Origin: Chloroflexota bacterium
GTDB lineage: Bacteria > Chloroflexota > Anaerolineae > Aggregatilineales > J027
Direction: 5' to 3'
NCBI GenBank assembly: GCA_024434115.1
Contig: QMIT01000006.1
Coordinates: 62,001 to 126,000, forward strand
Length of the DNA stretch: 64,000 nucleotides
Positions 8,231-16,898 of this stretch are shown in pieces. Position numbers and translations under genes: made by a program. The notes under the pieces are model-generated. The model did not search any database. It was given only the letters and a program-made list of their open reading frames with translations, and was not told the origin of the DNA. Each line of letters begins with the position of its first letter. Positions within the stretch are counted from its first letter, which is position 1.

Positions 8231-9868
8231 GTGAACCTTATCCATCAACGCCCCCTGCTTCTAATTGTTTGCCTGATGATTGCGCTTTTGACGGTATCGG
8301 CGTGCAGTGACAGCGCGAGTGAAGCCAATGACACGCTGCCGACCCAGATTCCTCCATCTACACCAAAGCCCCATGCTACGAGTACCCCCGTCGCGGTGGC
8401 TATGCTGCCCGAACCCGCTGGGATAGATTGGAATAAAACAGATCAATTCCATGCCGCCATGCGCCCCGAATATACCGGGGATGTCCAATATGGCAGCACC
8501 CGCCGTCATTATATTGAGGCGACTTTGGAAATCTCGCCCATTGCATCTGTTATCAACGGCGTCCAACGGGCCTATTACACCAATACCTCACCAGATACCT
8601 TAAACGAAATCGTGTTCCGCCTTGCCCCCAATACCCCGTCCGTGGGTTGGCGATTGCGGGTCAGCGATGTTACTGTCAATGGTCTGGCTGTCACCCCAAC
8701 GTATGAATTGTACGATTCGGTGATGCAAGTCCCCTTGACGCAGCCCCTTGCGCCCGGTGCATCCGTCGAATTCTTCATGCGATTTAATTTGGTGGCGGAG
8801 CGCGGCCTGAGTAATGGAATTTTCGCCAACGCCAATGATATTTTTGCTACCACCCTCTGGTATCCGGCCTTCAGTGTTTACCGATCCGAGGGTGGTTGGT
8901 GGAAAGGGCTGTATTCGGGAGATCCCTATTACAACGAGATGGGCCTATTTGAAATCAAACTGACCCACGCCGAAAATATGAACATTGCCATGAGTGGAGT
9001 CACGATTGACACCCAAACGAATGCCGATGGCACCGTGACGGAACATATTGTCAGTGGCCCGATGCGGGATATTATCCTGTTCGCCAGCCCCATTGTTGGC
9101 AAACTTTCCGGTGAGGCCGATGGCACAACCGTCAACGTCTATTATTTGCCAGAGGGAGAACGCGCCGCTGATTATGCCTTGCAAGCCACCCGACGTTCGC
9201 TCGAAATCGAAAATCGCATTTTTGGCGATTACCCCTATGCTGAATTAGATATTATCGAAATTGACCTACGGGGTCAGGCTGCCGGGGTGGAGTATTCAGG
9301 TGTCATCACTGCTTCGGACAATGACTGGTTTAATGGCGACCCTTCACTGGAAATTACATTAGCTCACGAGGTCGGACATCAATATTGGTATGGCTTGGTC
9401 GGCAACAACGCCGTTGATGAAACTTGGATTGATGAGTCGCTGGCGTCCTATACCGAATATGTCTATCTGCGCGAAGCCTATCCTAATGATGAACAGCGTG
9501 CCACTGATGTCATTGACTTTGACCGAGGGGCATACAATTTCTTCCGCAGTAACGGCGGTGACTTCCCATTGAGTACCATCAACTGGGTCGAATGTCCGCA
9601 GCAAAATAGTTGCCTCTTGCCCTATACCAAAGGCCCATTGTTTTATGTCGGCCTAGAGGAAATGTTAGGACGTGAGACGGTCTATGAGGCCTTGCGAACG
9701 TATGTGAGTGAAATGAAATATCAACTCGTCACCACGATTGATCTGCTCCGGGTATTTGAGCAAGTATCCGGTGAAGATTTGGATGCGTATTTCTATCAGT
9801 GGGTTGGCGACTTCCCCGGTCTTGATCCCGAAGCGAAAGCCGCTGTAGATCGGGAGGAAGCCAGTTGA
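8231..9868 (+). CDS. M1-family zinc metallopeptidase, lipoprotein (paralogue 1)
   Basis: GTG 8231 has GGAGA at an ideal distance and gives an N-terminus (MNLIHQRPLLL...) that aligns with the next paralogue, so I reject the upstream ATG at 8138. The 545-aa product has a lipoprotein signal with lipobox LTVSAC, then a Pro/Thr-rich linker. The M1 catalytic set is complete: HEVGH at 379-383 and Glu 18 residues on (DES, E402), with GVEYSG in place of the usual GAMEN exopeptidase motif. It is expected to be a membrane-anchored extracytoplasmic Zn aminopeptidase acting on peptides outside the cell. Substrate is unknown. Confidence 0.88.
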   Translation: MNLIHQRPLLLIVCLMIALLTVSACSDSASEANDTLPTQIPPSTPKPHATSTPVAVAMLPEPAGIDWNKTDQFHAAMRPEYTGDVQYGSTRRHYIEATLEISPIASVINGVQRAYYTNTSPDTLNEIVFRLAPNTPSVGWRLRVSDVTVNGLAVTPTYELYDSVMQVPLTQPLAPGASVEFFMRFNLVAERGLSNGIFANANDIFATTLWYPAFSVYRSEGGWWKGLYSGDPYYNEMGLFEIKLTHAENMNIAMSGVTIDTQTNADGTVTEHIVSGPMRDIILFASPIVGKLSGEADGTTVNVYYLPEGERAADYALQATRRSLEIENRIFGDYPYAELDIIEIDLRGQAAGVEYSGVITASDNDWFNGDPSLEITLAHEVGHQYWYGLVGNNAVDETWIDESLASYTEYVYLREAYPNDEQRATDVIDFDRGAYNFFRSNGGDFPLSTINWVECPQQNSCLLPYTKGPLFYVGLEEMLGRETVYEALRTYVSEMKYQLVTTIDLLRVFEQVSGEDLDAYFYQWVGDFPGLDPEAKAAVDREEAS

Positions 9869-9968
9869 CCCGCCATATCCATTAGGCGCTGAATATGGTA
9901 TTGTTGAGGGGCAAAATCAAAGCCTCTCTTTAGTTTTATATAGCTTCAGTTTGGAAGGATGAGGGGAC

Positions 9969-11615
9969 GTGTTCAAGACCCTACACCAACGTTTAATCGG
10001 ACTCACACTTTTGATCATTTTCTTGGGGGTGGCTGTCAGCGCGTGCGGCGACGACAAAAGTGATGCGGAAAGCGGGTTGCCCACTCAAATGCCAACCAGC
10101 ACCGCCCGCCCTCATGCCACCATTACGCCCGTTGCCATTGCTGCGATGAATGAACCCGCCCTTGTGGATTGGGAAAATGTGGATGTCTTTAAATCCGCCA
10201 TGCGCCCTGAATTTGCCGACGACGTGGACCAATTTGCCAACAGCCGTCGCCACTATATCGAGGCGACCATTGAAATGAACCCCATCGCTACGGTCATTAA
10301 TGGCGTTCAGCGAGCACGTTATACCAATACGTATGATTTCCCACTCAATTCCATCGTGTTCCGCCTCGTCCCCAACACCCCGCTGACAGGTTGGCGAATG
10401 CAGGTCAGTGATTTGACGATGAATGGGGAGGCCGTCACCCCCACCTATGAAGTCTACGATACCGTGATGGAAGTGCCTCTCGATCAACCTTTGCAACCGG
10501 GTGAGTCGGTTGAGTTCACCATGCGTTTTAATCTGGTCGCGGAGCGTGGGTTTAGCAATGGGATTTTTGCCAACACGGGGGATATTTTTGCCTCCCCGGT
10601 TTGGTATCCCTGCTTCGGTGTCTATGATGAGGGTATCGGTTGGTGGAAGGGGGTCTATGCCAACGCTGACCCTTATTATAATGAGACGGGGCTGTTTGAA
10701 ATTAAGTTGAGCCACGACCCCGGCCTCAATATCACCATCAGTGGCACGAACATTGGCACGGAGGAAAACGCCGATGGTTCGGTAACGGAACATATCGTCA
10801 GCGGCCCCATGCGCGACAACTTCATTTTTGCCAGTCCAAAATCCGGCAAGCTGACCGATTCGGTAGATGGGATCACCATTAATGTCGTGTATATGCCCGG
10901 TGGCGAACGTGCCTCTGAATGGGCAATGGAATCCGGTATCCGCTCCTTTAGCATCTTTAATGATGTCTACGGGGAATATCCCTATAACGAACTCGACCTC
11001 ATTGAAATTGACCTGCGTGGTCAAGCGGGCGGCGTTGAATTTTCCGGCGCGGTGACGATTGCCGATGACTTTTGGGAAAATGGCAGTCCCCAATTAGAAG
11101 GCGTCATTGCTCACGAAATCGGCCATCAATATTGGTATGGTTTGGTCGGCAATAATGCCATCACCAAAACGTGGTTAGATGAAGCGCTTGCCTCCTATTC
11201 AGAATTCGTCTATTGGCGTGCGGCTTATGATGACAATGAAAAACGCGCCAACGACAGCATTGACGGGGATCGCAATTTCTACAATTATGCCCGCAGCAAC
11301 GGCGGTGATTATCCCCTAACGACGATTAGCTGGAACACCTGTGACGATCTCAACAACTGCTTCCTGCCCTATACCAAAGGCGCGTTGTTTTATGTCGAAC
11401 TCGAAAAAGAATATGGGCGCGAGTTGGTCTATCAGGCTCTCCATGCCTATTTCGAGGATATGCACTATAAGGTTGCTACCGAAGCCGATTTACTCCGTAA
11501 TTTTGAGGCGGTCATCGGCGAAGACTTAGATGCCTATTTCTATGAATGGATTGGCGATTTCGCTGGCCTTGACCCTGAAGCTAAGGCTGAGGTAGACAAG
11601 GAACGTTCACAGTAG
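9969..11615 (+). CDS. M1-family zinc metallopeptidase, lipoprotein (paralogue 2)
   Basis: The start is GTG 9969, preceded by a GAGGGG-type ribosome site. The 548-aa protein is closely related to the gene before it along its whole length, including the lipobox (VAVSAC), the linker TQMPTSTARPHAT and the catalytic region HEIGH at 382-386 with Glu at 405. GVEFSG occupies the GAMEN position. The pattern shows a recent tandem duplication. It should also be a surface-anchored Zn peptidase. About 100 bp separates it from paralogue 1 with no clear terminator, so cotranscription is possible. Confidence 0.88.
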   Translation: MFKTLHQRLIGLTLLIIFLGVAVSACGDDKSDAESGLPTQMPTSTARPHATITPVAIAAMNEPALVDWENVDVFKSAMRPEFADDVDQFANSRRHYIEATIEMNPIATVINGVQRARYTNTYDFPLNSIVFRLVPNTPLTGWRMQVSDLTMNGEAVTPTYEVYDTVMEVPLDQPLQPGESVEFTMRFNLVAERGFSNGIFANTGDIFASPVWYPCFGVYDEGIGWWKGVYANADPYYNETGLFEIKLSHDPGLNITISGTNIGTEENADGSVTEHIVSGPMRDNFIFASPKSGKLTDSVDGITINVVYMPGGERASEWAMESGIRSFSIFNDVYGEYPYNELDLIEIDLRGQAGGVEFSGAVTIADDFWENGSPQLEGVIAHEIGHQYWYGLVGNNAITKTWLDEALASYSEFVYWRAAYDDNEKRANDSIDGDRNFYNYARSNGGDYPLTTISWNTCDDLNNCFLPYTKGALFYVELEKEYGRELVYQALHAYFEDMHYKVATEADLLRNFEAVIGEDLDAYFYEWIGDFAGLDPEAKAEVDKERSQ

Positions 11616-11649
11616 GCTGATTTTTCTTGTGTAATCGAATTGAGATGAG

Positions 11650-11677
11650 GGCGGGTCATAGACTCGCCTTTATTGTT
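11650..11677 (+). terminator. Candidate terminator or attenuator between peptidase paralogues 2 and 3
   Basis: GGCGGGTC (11650-11657) and GACTCGCC (11661-11668) form an 8-bp stem with one G-T pair and loop ATA. A T-rich tail (TTTATTGTT) follows. It probably separates transcription of the third peptidase. Confidence 0.6.
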
Positions 11678-11689
11678 AAAAAGGACTGA

Positions 11690-13153
11690 ATGATGCGCTA
11701 TTCTCGTATATTGGTCAATTTTGTTTTAATCAGTCTGTTGTGGGCGACCTATGCGGCTCATGCCCAAGATGGGGGACGTTTTGACCCCGCCCTGCAACCT
11801 GAATTTCAGCAGGACATCGCCGCTTTTCCCGATATTCCTCAAATCACCATTACCGCGTCCCTCACCATTACCGATCAACAAGCCACCATCAACGGAAATA
11901 TGCAAGTCCTCTATACTAACCTATCCCCTGATGCGCTGAGTGAAATTGTCTTTCGCTTGTACCCCAATTACCCTTCCTATGGCGGACAGGCGACGGTGAA
12001 TAATGTTTTGGTCAATGGAATAACCGTGACCCCTGAACTCGACTCAACGGCTTCGATTGTCACCGTCCCCCTGCCAACGCCACTGCTCCCCAGCGAACAA
12101 GCAATGGTCACAATGGATTTTGCGTCTACCGTGTTCGCCGAACAGACCGTTTTGTATGCTCAATACAGCTATTTGGGTGGGAATTTGGCCCTGCCGAACT
12201 TCTTCCCTTTGCTCTCGGTTTACGAAACAGGCGTGGGCTGGTGGCGTAATGCGGCCCATCCACAAGGCGATGCGGTTTATAGCACCACCGCGAATTTTGA
12301 TGTCACACTGACTGCCCCTGCCAAATGGGTGTTGATTACCAGCGGTACACGCATCGAAAGCACTGAAAACACCGACCAAACTCGCACCCATCATTATGTC
12401 GCCCCGCTCATGCGTGATTTTGCGTTGATGGCAAGCACGCAGTATGAGACGGTCAGTGGCGAGCAAGATGGCATCGCCATTGATGTGCATTATTTCAGTG
12501 GGGGAGATGAGGCAGCCAACACCACACTTCGTTTTGCTGAGGATGCCGTCCGAATCTTCAATGCCCATTTTGGGGAATACCCCTTTACTGAATTAGATGT
12601 GGTGGAAACTCGCACTGTTGCTGGTGGCATCGAATATCCGGGGCTTGTGGTGGTGCAATCTGAATCTTGGAAGGCACAAGACCTCTATCTTGAAATCGTG
12701 ACGGTTCATGAGGTCGCCCATCAGTGGTGGTATTCGTTGGTTGGCAACGATCAAACCCGTGATCCTTGGTTGGATGAATCGTTGGCCCAATATTCAACCA
12801 CCCTCTACTTTGGTGAAGTCTATGGCCCGGATTTTCAACAGGGATTTTTCGATAGTTATGCCGACTCGTGGCGGAATTTCAGCGCAGAAAATGGGGATAG
12901 GGTGATTGGCCTAACGCCGAGCGATTATGAAGACGGCGCTTATTTTTCCTTCGTCTATGCCAAGGGGCCATTGTTTTTCAAATTCCTAGCCGACACCTAT
13001 GGGCAGGACGCCTTAATTCAAGGGTTAAATGACTACTTCATGGCCTATCGTTATCAAATCGCCACGCCAAATGCCCTACAAACCGTTTTAGAAGCCTCAT
13101 TGGGACAAGAACTCGATAAATGGTTTTTGGAGTGGGTTGGTCAGAGTAATTAG
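11690..13153 (+). CDS. M1-family zinc metallopeptidase, secreted (paralogue 3)
   Basis: The 487-aa protein starts at ATG 11690, with a second ATG at 11693 better spaced from AAGGA. Unlike its two neighbours it has a standard signal peptide (cleavage after AHA) and no lipobox or long linker. It is shorter and more diverged. The M1 core is intact: HEVAHQWW at 340-347, Glu at 363 (DESLAQY) and GIEYPG in the GAMEN position. It is expected to be exported and free or loosely bound outside the membrane. With the other two it makes a three-gene array of extracellular peptidases, probably for peptide scavenging. Confidence 0.86.
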   Translation: MMRYSRILVNFVLISLLWATYAAHAQDGGRFDPALQPEFQQDIAAFPDIPQITITASLTITDQQATINGNMQVLYTNLSPDALSEIVFRLYPNYPSYGGQATVNNVLVNGITVTPELDSTASIVTVPLPTPLLPSEQAMVTMDFASTVFAEQTVLYAQYSYLGGNLALPNFFPLLSVYETGVGWWRNAAHPQGDAVYSTTANFDVTLTAPAKWVLITSGTRIESTENTDQTRTHHYVAPLMRDFALMASTQYETVSGEQDGIAIDVHYFSGGDEAANTTLRFAEDAVRIFNAHFGEYPFTELDVVETRTVAGGIEYPGLVVVQSESWKAQDLYLEIVTVHEVAHQWWYSLVGNDQTRDPWLDESLAQYSTTLYFGEVYGPDFQQGFFDSYADSWRNFSAENGDRVIGLTPSDYEDGAYFSFVYAKGPLFFKFLADTYGQDALIQGLNDYFMAYRYQIATPNALQTVLEASLGQELDKWFLEWVGQSN

Positions 13154-13161
13154 TCCAAACT

Positions 13162-14985
13162 TCAGGCTTGCCAACCGCAACTGATTTTCGCTAGACTGTA
13201 ATTGAGACTATTGCCCTCGTAGCTCAGAGGCCAGAGCAGCGGTTTCCTAAACTGTGTGTCGTGGGTTCGAATCCCGCCGGGGGCAAAACCATGTGGCTGT
13301 ACTGAACCAGCCATCGCGCTAGTTCTTGCTTGATTGCCCACAACGTTTTCTGCGATTCCCCGCGACCCGTTATTCGATGGCGACGATTCGTCACCACCCA
13401 ATAATGAACGCAGGTAGGTAAATGGGGTTCGCAGTTCCACTTCTATAATCTTGCCTTCCACATTGATGATCACTCGTTTAATGATATGCCGGAGCAAATC
13501 TCGCTGGTTTTCTTTATCTACCTTGTTATAAAGTATACCCAGTTTTGTGATAACCGAGAGTGCAGCGTCCAAATTTGCCAGATGCAAATGCCGACTTTTA
13601 TCCAAATCCGTCAGTGTTCGGCGAATGGTTTCGCGCCGATCTTGCCATTCAGCCCACAACAGATTCCAAACATCGTCCGTAATCCGACCTGACGCATACA
13701 AACGGGCCGTGCGAGATTCTTCCTCTTCAATCCCGCGCAATGCCTCTTGGAGCGCCGGACGCTGATCGCCATAATGAGGCCCCAACAACTGGTCAATGTC
13801 ATCCTCAAAGGCCCGACGCAGTCTGGGAATCCAACGCCCGTCAATTTGCACGGCTTGAAGATAATCTGTAAGTTGTTCATCCACCCGACGGCAAAGGAAA
13901 TAGTAGTGACCGTGATCGAGGCAATAATATTTCACCCCACCACGAGCGCGATTGGCATTGGGCATGGCGCAGCTTAATTTGGCAATTCGTCCACTGGGCA
14001 TCTTTAGATAAATCAAGCCTTGCAGCAAATAGAAATGCTTGCGTTGATGAACCCGCTGCTGGTTGCGACGCTGCAAAATAGCCAGCCCAACCTCAAATTC
14101 TTCAGTACTGACAATCGGCTCCCAATGTCCGCGAATGGTTTTGGGCGGAATAACCCCCAATTCACTATCAGACACCACCCATCCGGCGTAAAACCAATTG
14201 TGAAATATCCGTGATACCGAGCCAGCATTACAGCGCCGTAAGCCGCTCGACCCTACGGTGACAAAGGATGCGCCACTGCGGAGTTTAAAACCTTTGGAAT
14301 GCAGAATTTCGCAGATTTCTTCGAGCGAGTACCGATCTTCAAGCAATAAATCCCACGCATAACGCCAAACCGGGGCTTGCTGTGGGTCAATTTCGATCCA
14401 GCGTTTATAGCGGGCGTTTTTGAGTTTATCGGCGGCACTGACCATATTGGTTTTCATCTCACAATTGAGATAGCCGTCGGGCGCTCGCCCACTCCATCCA
14501 CCTTCAAGCAGTTTGGTATACATACCCTCACGTGACCGCTGACCAATCCGCAAAGACTCATAACGGGCAACGGAGAACAATACACCGACAATCATGCGAC
14601 CATCTGGCGTGGCGGGGTCAAGACTGGGATAGGTGGCAATACGAACGACGATGCCGAGGTTAATCAGTTCATCAAACGCCCGAATCCCCTCCACATCATT
14701 CCGTCCAAACCGATCTACAAAGGCCACCCCGACATGCGAAAACTTACCCAAACGGGCATCCGCCATTAATTGTTGATAGCTCCGTCGGTCAGTTGCCCGC
14801 CCACTAAAGGTATCGGCATATTCCGCCACAATCGGCACATCCGAATTGGTGCATAACTGCTCATGAATCATGCGCCGCTGACTGGCTTGTGATCTCTCAG
14901 GTGCTTGTGCCTCTTCATCGCTAGTACGGAGATATAAAGCCCAACCGGGGGTAAGGGTAAGGCGCAGTTTCTTCTTACGTGCCAT
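13162..14985 (-). CDS. Large serine recombinase (resolvase/invertase N-domain)
   Basis: ATG 14985 is chosen because MARKKK follows a GAGGT site and the longer frame to 15099 adds no domain. The 607-aa protein has a catalytic N-terminal domain with YLRTSDEE (nucleophilic Ser22), DRFGRNDVEG, and the E-helix stretch SVARYESLRIGQRSREG. A recombinase domain, a Cys-containing ribbon (CAMPN...YYCLD...FLCRR) and a coiled coil follow, as in large serine integrases that recombine attP and attB. The last 40 residues or so are encoded antisense through tRNA-Arg (GGIRTHDTQFRKP) and end beyond it, so the native C-terminus probably ended earlier or was altered by integration. Confidence 0.88.
   Translation of the reverse strand: MARKKKLRLTLTPGWALYLRTSDEEAQAPERSQASQRRMIHEQLCTNSDVPIVAEYADTFSGRATDRRSYQQLMADARLGKFSHVGVAFVDRFGRNDVEGIRAFDELINLGIVVRIATYPSLDPATPDGRMIVGVLFSVARYESLRIGQRSREGMYTKLLEGGWSGRAPDGYLNCEMKTNMVSAADKLKNARYKRWIEIDPQQAPVWRYAWDLLLEDRYSLEEICEILHSKGFKLRSGASFVTVGSSGLRRCNAGSVSRIFHNWFYAGWVVSDSELGVIPPKTIRGHWEPIVSTEEFEVGLAILQRRNQQRVHQRKHFYLLQGLIYLKMPSGRIAKLSCAMPNANRARGGVKYYCLDHGHYYFLCRRVDEQLTDYLQAVQIDGRWIPRLRRAFEDDIDQLLGPHYGDQRPALQEALRGIEEEESRTARLYASGRITDDVWNLLWAEWQDRRETIRRTLTDLDKSRHLHLANLDAALSVITKLGILYNKVDKENQRDLLRHIIKRVIINVEGKIIEVELRTPFTYLRSLLGGDESSPSNNGSRGIAENVVGNQARTSAMAGSVQPHGFAPGGIRTHDTQFRKPLLWPLSYEGNSLNYSLAKISCGWQA
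13213..13285 (+). tRNA. tRNA-Arg (anticodon CCT)
   Basis: The 73-nt cloverleaf is complete: acceptor GCCCTCG pairs with CGGGGGC with one T-G wobble, the D arm is GCTC...GAGC, and the anticodon stem GCGGT/ACTGT holds loop TTCCTAA, giving anticodon CCT (reads AGG). The T arm is GTGGG-TTCGAAT-CCCGC. The discriminator is A, and CCA is not encoded. The 3' end borders the mobile element, which fits use of this gene as its integration site. Confidence 0.93.
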
Positions 14986-15062
14986 CGTGACCTCATTGCG
15001 ATATATGCCGGACGTGGACAAGATACTAACGCATTTTTTTGAGCAGTCGTTTTTTGAAGAAG

Positions 15063-15821
15063 TTAACCTACTTGGGCAGCCCGTTGCAGGGCCTCCCACG
15101 TTTCTATAATGGCGTCGCGGGTGGCCGATGGAATTTCCCGGTCTTGGTCAAACCACGTCAGGTAGTACAACTTATCCAATCCGCGTGGTAAATCCTTTCG
15201 GGGCAGCAAAACACTCATAATTGCCATCGCCACCGGATGGTCTGCCACTTTTTGGATGTCAGCAGGGGTAAAGGCCTCGTTGGGAAATAAATCTTGCAGG
15301 CGGCGCTGAATACCGTTGAGCATGAGTTGATCGGTACGAATGCCCAATAGATCGGAAATTTTCAAATCTAGCCACTCTAGGCGCGTCAGATGCCGTTGCC
15401 GCAGCGTCTTGCCCGCCGCGATGTAGTCCAAAATCACCGCCCCGTAGCTCGGCAGTCCGCTAGATTTTTCGAGTGTCCCCAAAATATCGAGCACCATTTT
15501 TTGCTGATCTGGTTGCAACTTATCAAATCGCTGGCCAACATACTCTCCAATAGGGCTGAGATTGCTCAAAACATCCTCGTCGGTGATATAGCCCGCCAAT
15601 CGAAAAAGGTGAGTGGGGTTAAGGTGCAAAAACTCGGCAACGGCCCGCAATGTATGGGGATGGGGAGCAGGGGCATCCGCATCAATGCCATATCTCAATA
15701 GATTACGAACCGTACCTTCGGCGATTCCCGTAGACTGGGCAAGGATATTGTTGCTGATTTGTTGAGTGTCTAACGTTCGGCGTAAAAATCCACCCAGCGT
15801 TTTTTCAATTGATTGATCCAT
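15063..15821 (-). CDS. XRE-type helix-turn-helix regulator
   Basis: ATG 15821 (MDQSIEKTLGG) is preferred to ATG 15833, which overlaps its own AAGGA site. The product is 252 aa. The first 70 residues resemble an XRE HTH: NILAQSTGIAEGTVRNLLRYG, then TLRAVAEFLHLNPTHLFRLAGY. The rest is an unrecognised, mainly helical domain with many Leu, perhaps for dimerisation or ligand sensing. It is divergent from the relaxase operon and its predicted promoter overlaps that operon's promoter. The likely role is control of recombinase and mobilization genes. A 77-bp gap separates it from the recombinase downstream, so the two may be cotranscribed. Confidence 0.72.
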   Translation of the reverse strand: MDQSIEKTLGGFLRRTLDTQQISNNILAQSTGIAEGTVRNLLRYGIDADAPAPHPHTLRAVAEFLHLNPTHLFRLAGYITDEDVLSNLSPIGEYVGQRFDKLQPDQQKMVLDILGTLEKSSGLPSYGAVILDYIAAGKTLRQRHLTRLEWLDLKISDLLGIRTDQLMLNGIQRRLQDLFPNEAFTPADIQKVADHPVAMAIMSVLLPRKDLPRGLDKLYYLTWFDQDREIPSATRDAIIETWEALQRAAQVG

Positions 15822-15849
15822 CGAGTGAACCATCCTTTTTTGATGTCAT

Positions 15850-15878
15850 TTGACACTCTTTATAACATATTCTATACT
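15850..15878 (+). promoter_or_regulatory. Sigma70-type promoter of the mobilization operon
   Basis: TTGACA at 15850-15855, a 17-bp spacer, and TATACT at 15873-15878 form a near-consensus promoter directed to the genes at 16010 onward. The leader is about 125 nt, includes two TACGCAA direct copies and a small CCTT/AAGG hairpin, and ends with a good GGAG site before 16010. Confidence 0.75.
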
Positions 15879-15887
15879 ATGTGTCAA
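15859..15887 (-). promoter_or_regulatory. Sigma70-type promoter of the XRE regulator, overlapping and facing the plus promoter
   Basis: On the minus strand TTGACA (complement of 15882-15887) and TATAAA (complement of 15859-15864) have a 17-bp spacer. The outer heptamers TTGACAC and GTGTCAA form a perfect inverted repeat, so both -35 boxes are its arms. Both promoters overlap face to face, so only one RNA polymerase can occupy the site. Confidence 0.7.
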
Positions 15888-16009
15888 CGTATTACGAAAT
15901 ACGCAATCTAATGCAATAGATACTATCGAAGTGATTTTTTCGCCTTAGAACCTTTTCTTTAAGGGGGTTTATATCGAATTACGCAACCAATAGAGAAGGA
16001 GCCAAGATC

Positions 16010-16219
16010 ATGCAAAACAACGAAGATACCGCCCGACAAGTCCTCCGCCGCGTCTTAGCCATTTGGAAATGTTTGGCCGCCGTTGCCGAAGAGGAGCAAC
16101 TCGAAGCCGAACGACACGCCACAGAATCGCAACCTGCCGCCGGAGAATCCTCACAGGATTCGCAACTGCCCCACCCCACTCAGAATAAAATCGGGCAGGA
16201 ATCGAGGGCCGCACAATGA
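16010..16219 (+). CDS. Small hypothetical protein, first gene of the mobilization operon
   Basis: This 69-aa frame is supported by a strong GGAG eight bases before its ATG and by an ATGA overlap with the next gene. Residues 1-36 could form an amphipathic helix (DTARQVLRRVLAIWKCLAAVAEEEQLE), and the remainder is polar, Ser/Gln/Pro-rich and probably disordered. I do not recognise it. Its position suggests an accessory or regulatory role in the mobilization module. Confidence 0.55.
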   Translation: MQNNEDTARQVLRRVLAIWKCLAAVAEEEQLEAERHATESQPAAGESSQDSQLPHPTQNKIGQESRAAQ

Positions 16220-16539
16220 ATCATCAACAGTCCATTGATGCTGTGGCCCGTCGTCTCTATCGGTTTAGTCGCCGTGATGTCGCAGAAATCATGGAGGTCT
16301 TGGTGGAGGTGTGGCGCGAGGAATTATTGCGCCCGGAAGGGAATGTTCATATTCGGGGATTAGGCAATCTGTATATTCAGCTACAACAGATCGAAGCCAG
16401 TGGTCTTGCCAAGCAGTTGATGGAGCAAGCGGATCAACCCGGTGGGATGGTCACCCGTAGTTATTTTCGTTTTCGCCCGACTCGTGCCTTGAAACGCGAT
16501 CTAGCGGCACGAATTCGTTCAGGGGAGTTCGTCGAATGA
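16216..16539 (+). CDS. HU/IHF-like DNA-bending protein
   Basis: The 107-aa protein looks like a divergent HU. It has an N-terminal helical pair (SIDAVARRLYRFSRRDVAEIMEVLVEVWREEL), then the beta segment RGLGNLYIQ, which matches the GFGTF turn of HU, and an RFRPTRALKRDL tail that matches the usual FxPGKxLK. Such proteins bend DNA and could assemble the relaxosome or the recombinase synapse. It overlaps both neighbours by 4 bp (ATGA), so expression is tightly coupled to the relaxase. It is longer and more acidic than a housekeeping HU. Confidence 0.7.
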   Translation: MNHQQSIDAVARRLYRFSRRDVAEIMEVLVEVWREELLRPEGNVHIRGLGNLYIQLQQIEASGLAKQLMEQADQPGGMVTRSYFRFRPTRALKRDLAARIRSGEFVE

Positions 16540-16892
16540 GCCATGCCAAATTCACTGAGCGCTTGAGTGTTGGCATCACCCCCGCGATGGATGACTTGCT
16601 GGAAGACATCGCCATCAGCCGTACTCGCAAAGGCAAACCCGTCGGAAAGTCTGATCTTATCCGCGAGGCCATTCGCTTGTATTTAGATGAGCAGCCCGAT
16701 GCACGCGGCTCCCGCAAACAGATCACCAAATCATTGGAAGGCCAAATCAATGACCTCGCCGTGCAGGTAACCGCCCTCATCCAGCAGGTACAGGCCATCC
16801 AGCGACAAATCCAAGAGGAACGCGAGTTGATTATCCGCTTAGGGCGGGCATTGCAGCCGGTGATTGAACGGGTCACACCACGACCCAAATAG
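16536..16892 (+). CDS. Ribbon-helix-helix protein, probable relaxosome accessory factor
   Basis: The 118-aa protein opens with a ribbon-helix-helix fold: a short strand FTERLSVGIT, helix MDDLLEDIAISR, then KSDLIREAIRLYLDE. A C-terminal helix of about 50 residues (LEGQINDLAVQVTALIQQVQAIQ) is a likely coiled coil. This layout is typical of MobC/TraY-like accessory proteins that bind oriT and stimulate the relaxase, or of operon autoregulators. It starts in an ATGA overlap with the HU-like gene, and the relaxase begins 6 bp after its stop, supporting a relaxosome role. Confidence 0.75.
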   Translation: MSHAKFTERLSVGITPAMDDLLEDIAISRTRKGKPVGKSDLIREAIRLYLDEQPDARGSRKQITKSLEGQINDLAVQVTALIQQVQAIQRQIQEERELIIRLGRALQPVIERVTPRPK

Positions 16893-16898
16893 AGTGCT

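Noticed and set aside
9993..11093. Long minus-strand open frame (366 aa) opposite the second M1 peptidase
   Set aside because: It is the antisense shadow of a well-supported peptidase gene, with no family features and an unusual His/Arg-rich composition.
12044..12568. Minus-strand open frame opposite the third M1 peptidase
   Set aside because: It is antisense to a peptidase with intact catalytic motifs and has no recognisable domain or ribosome site.
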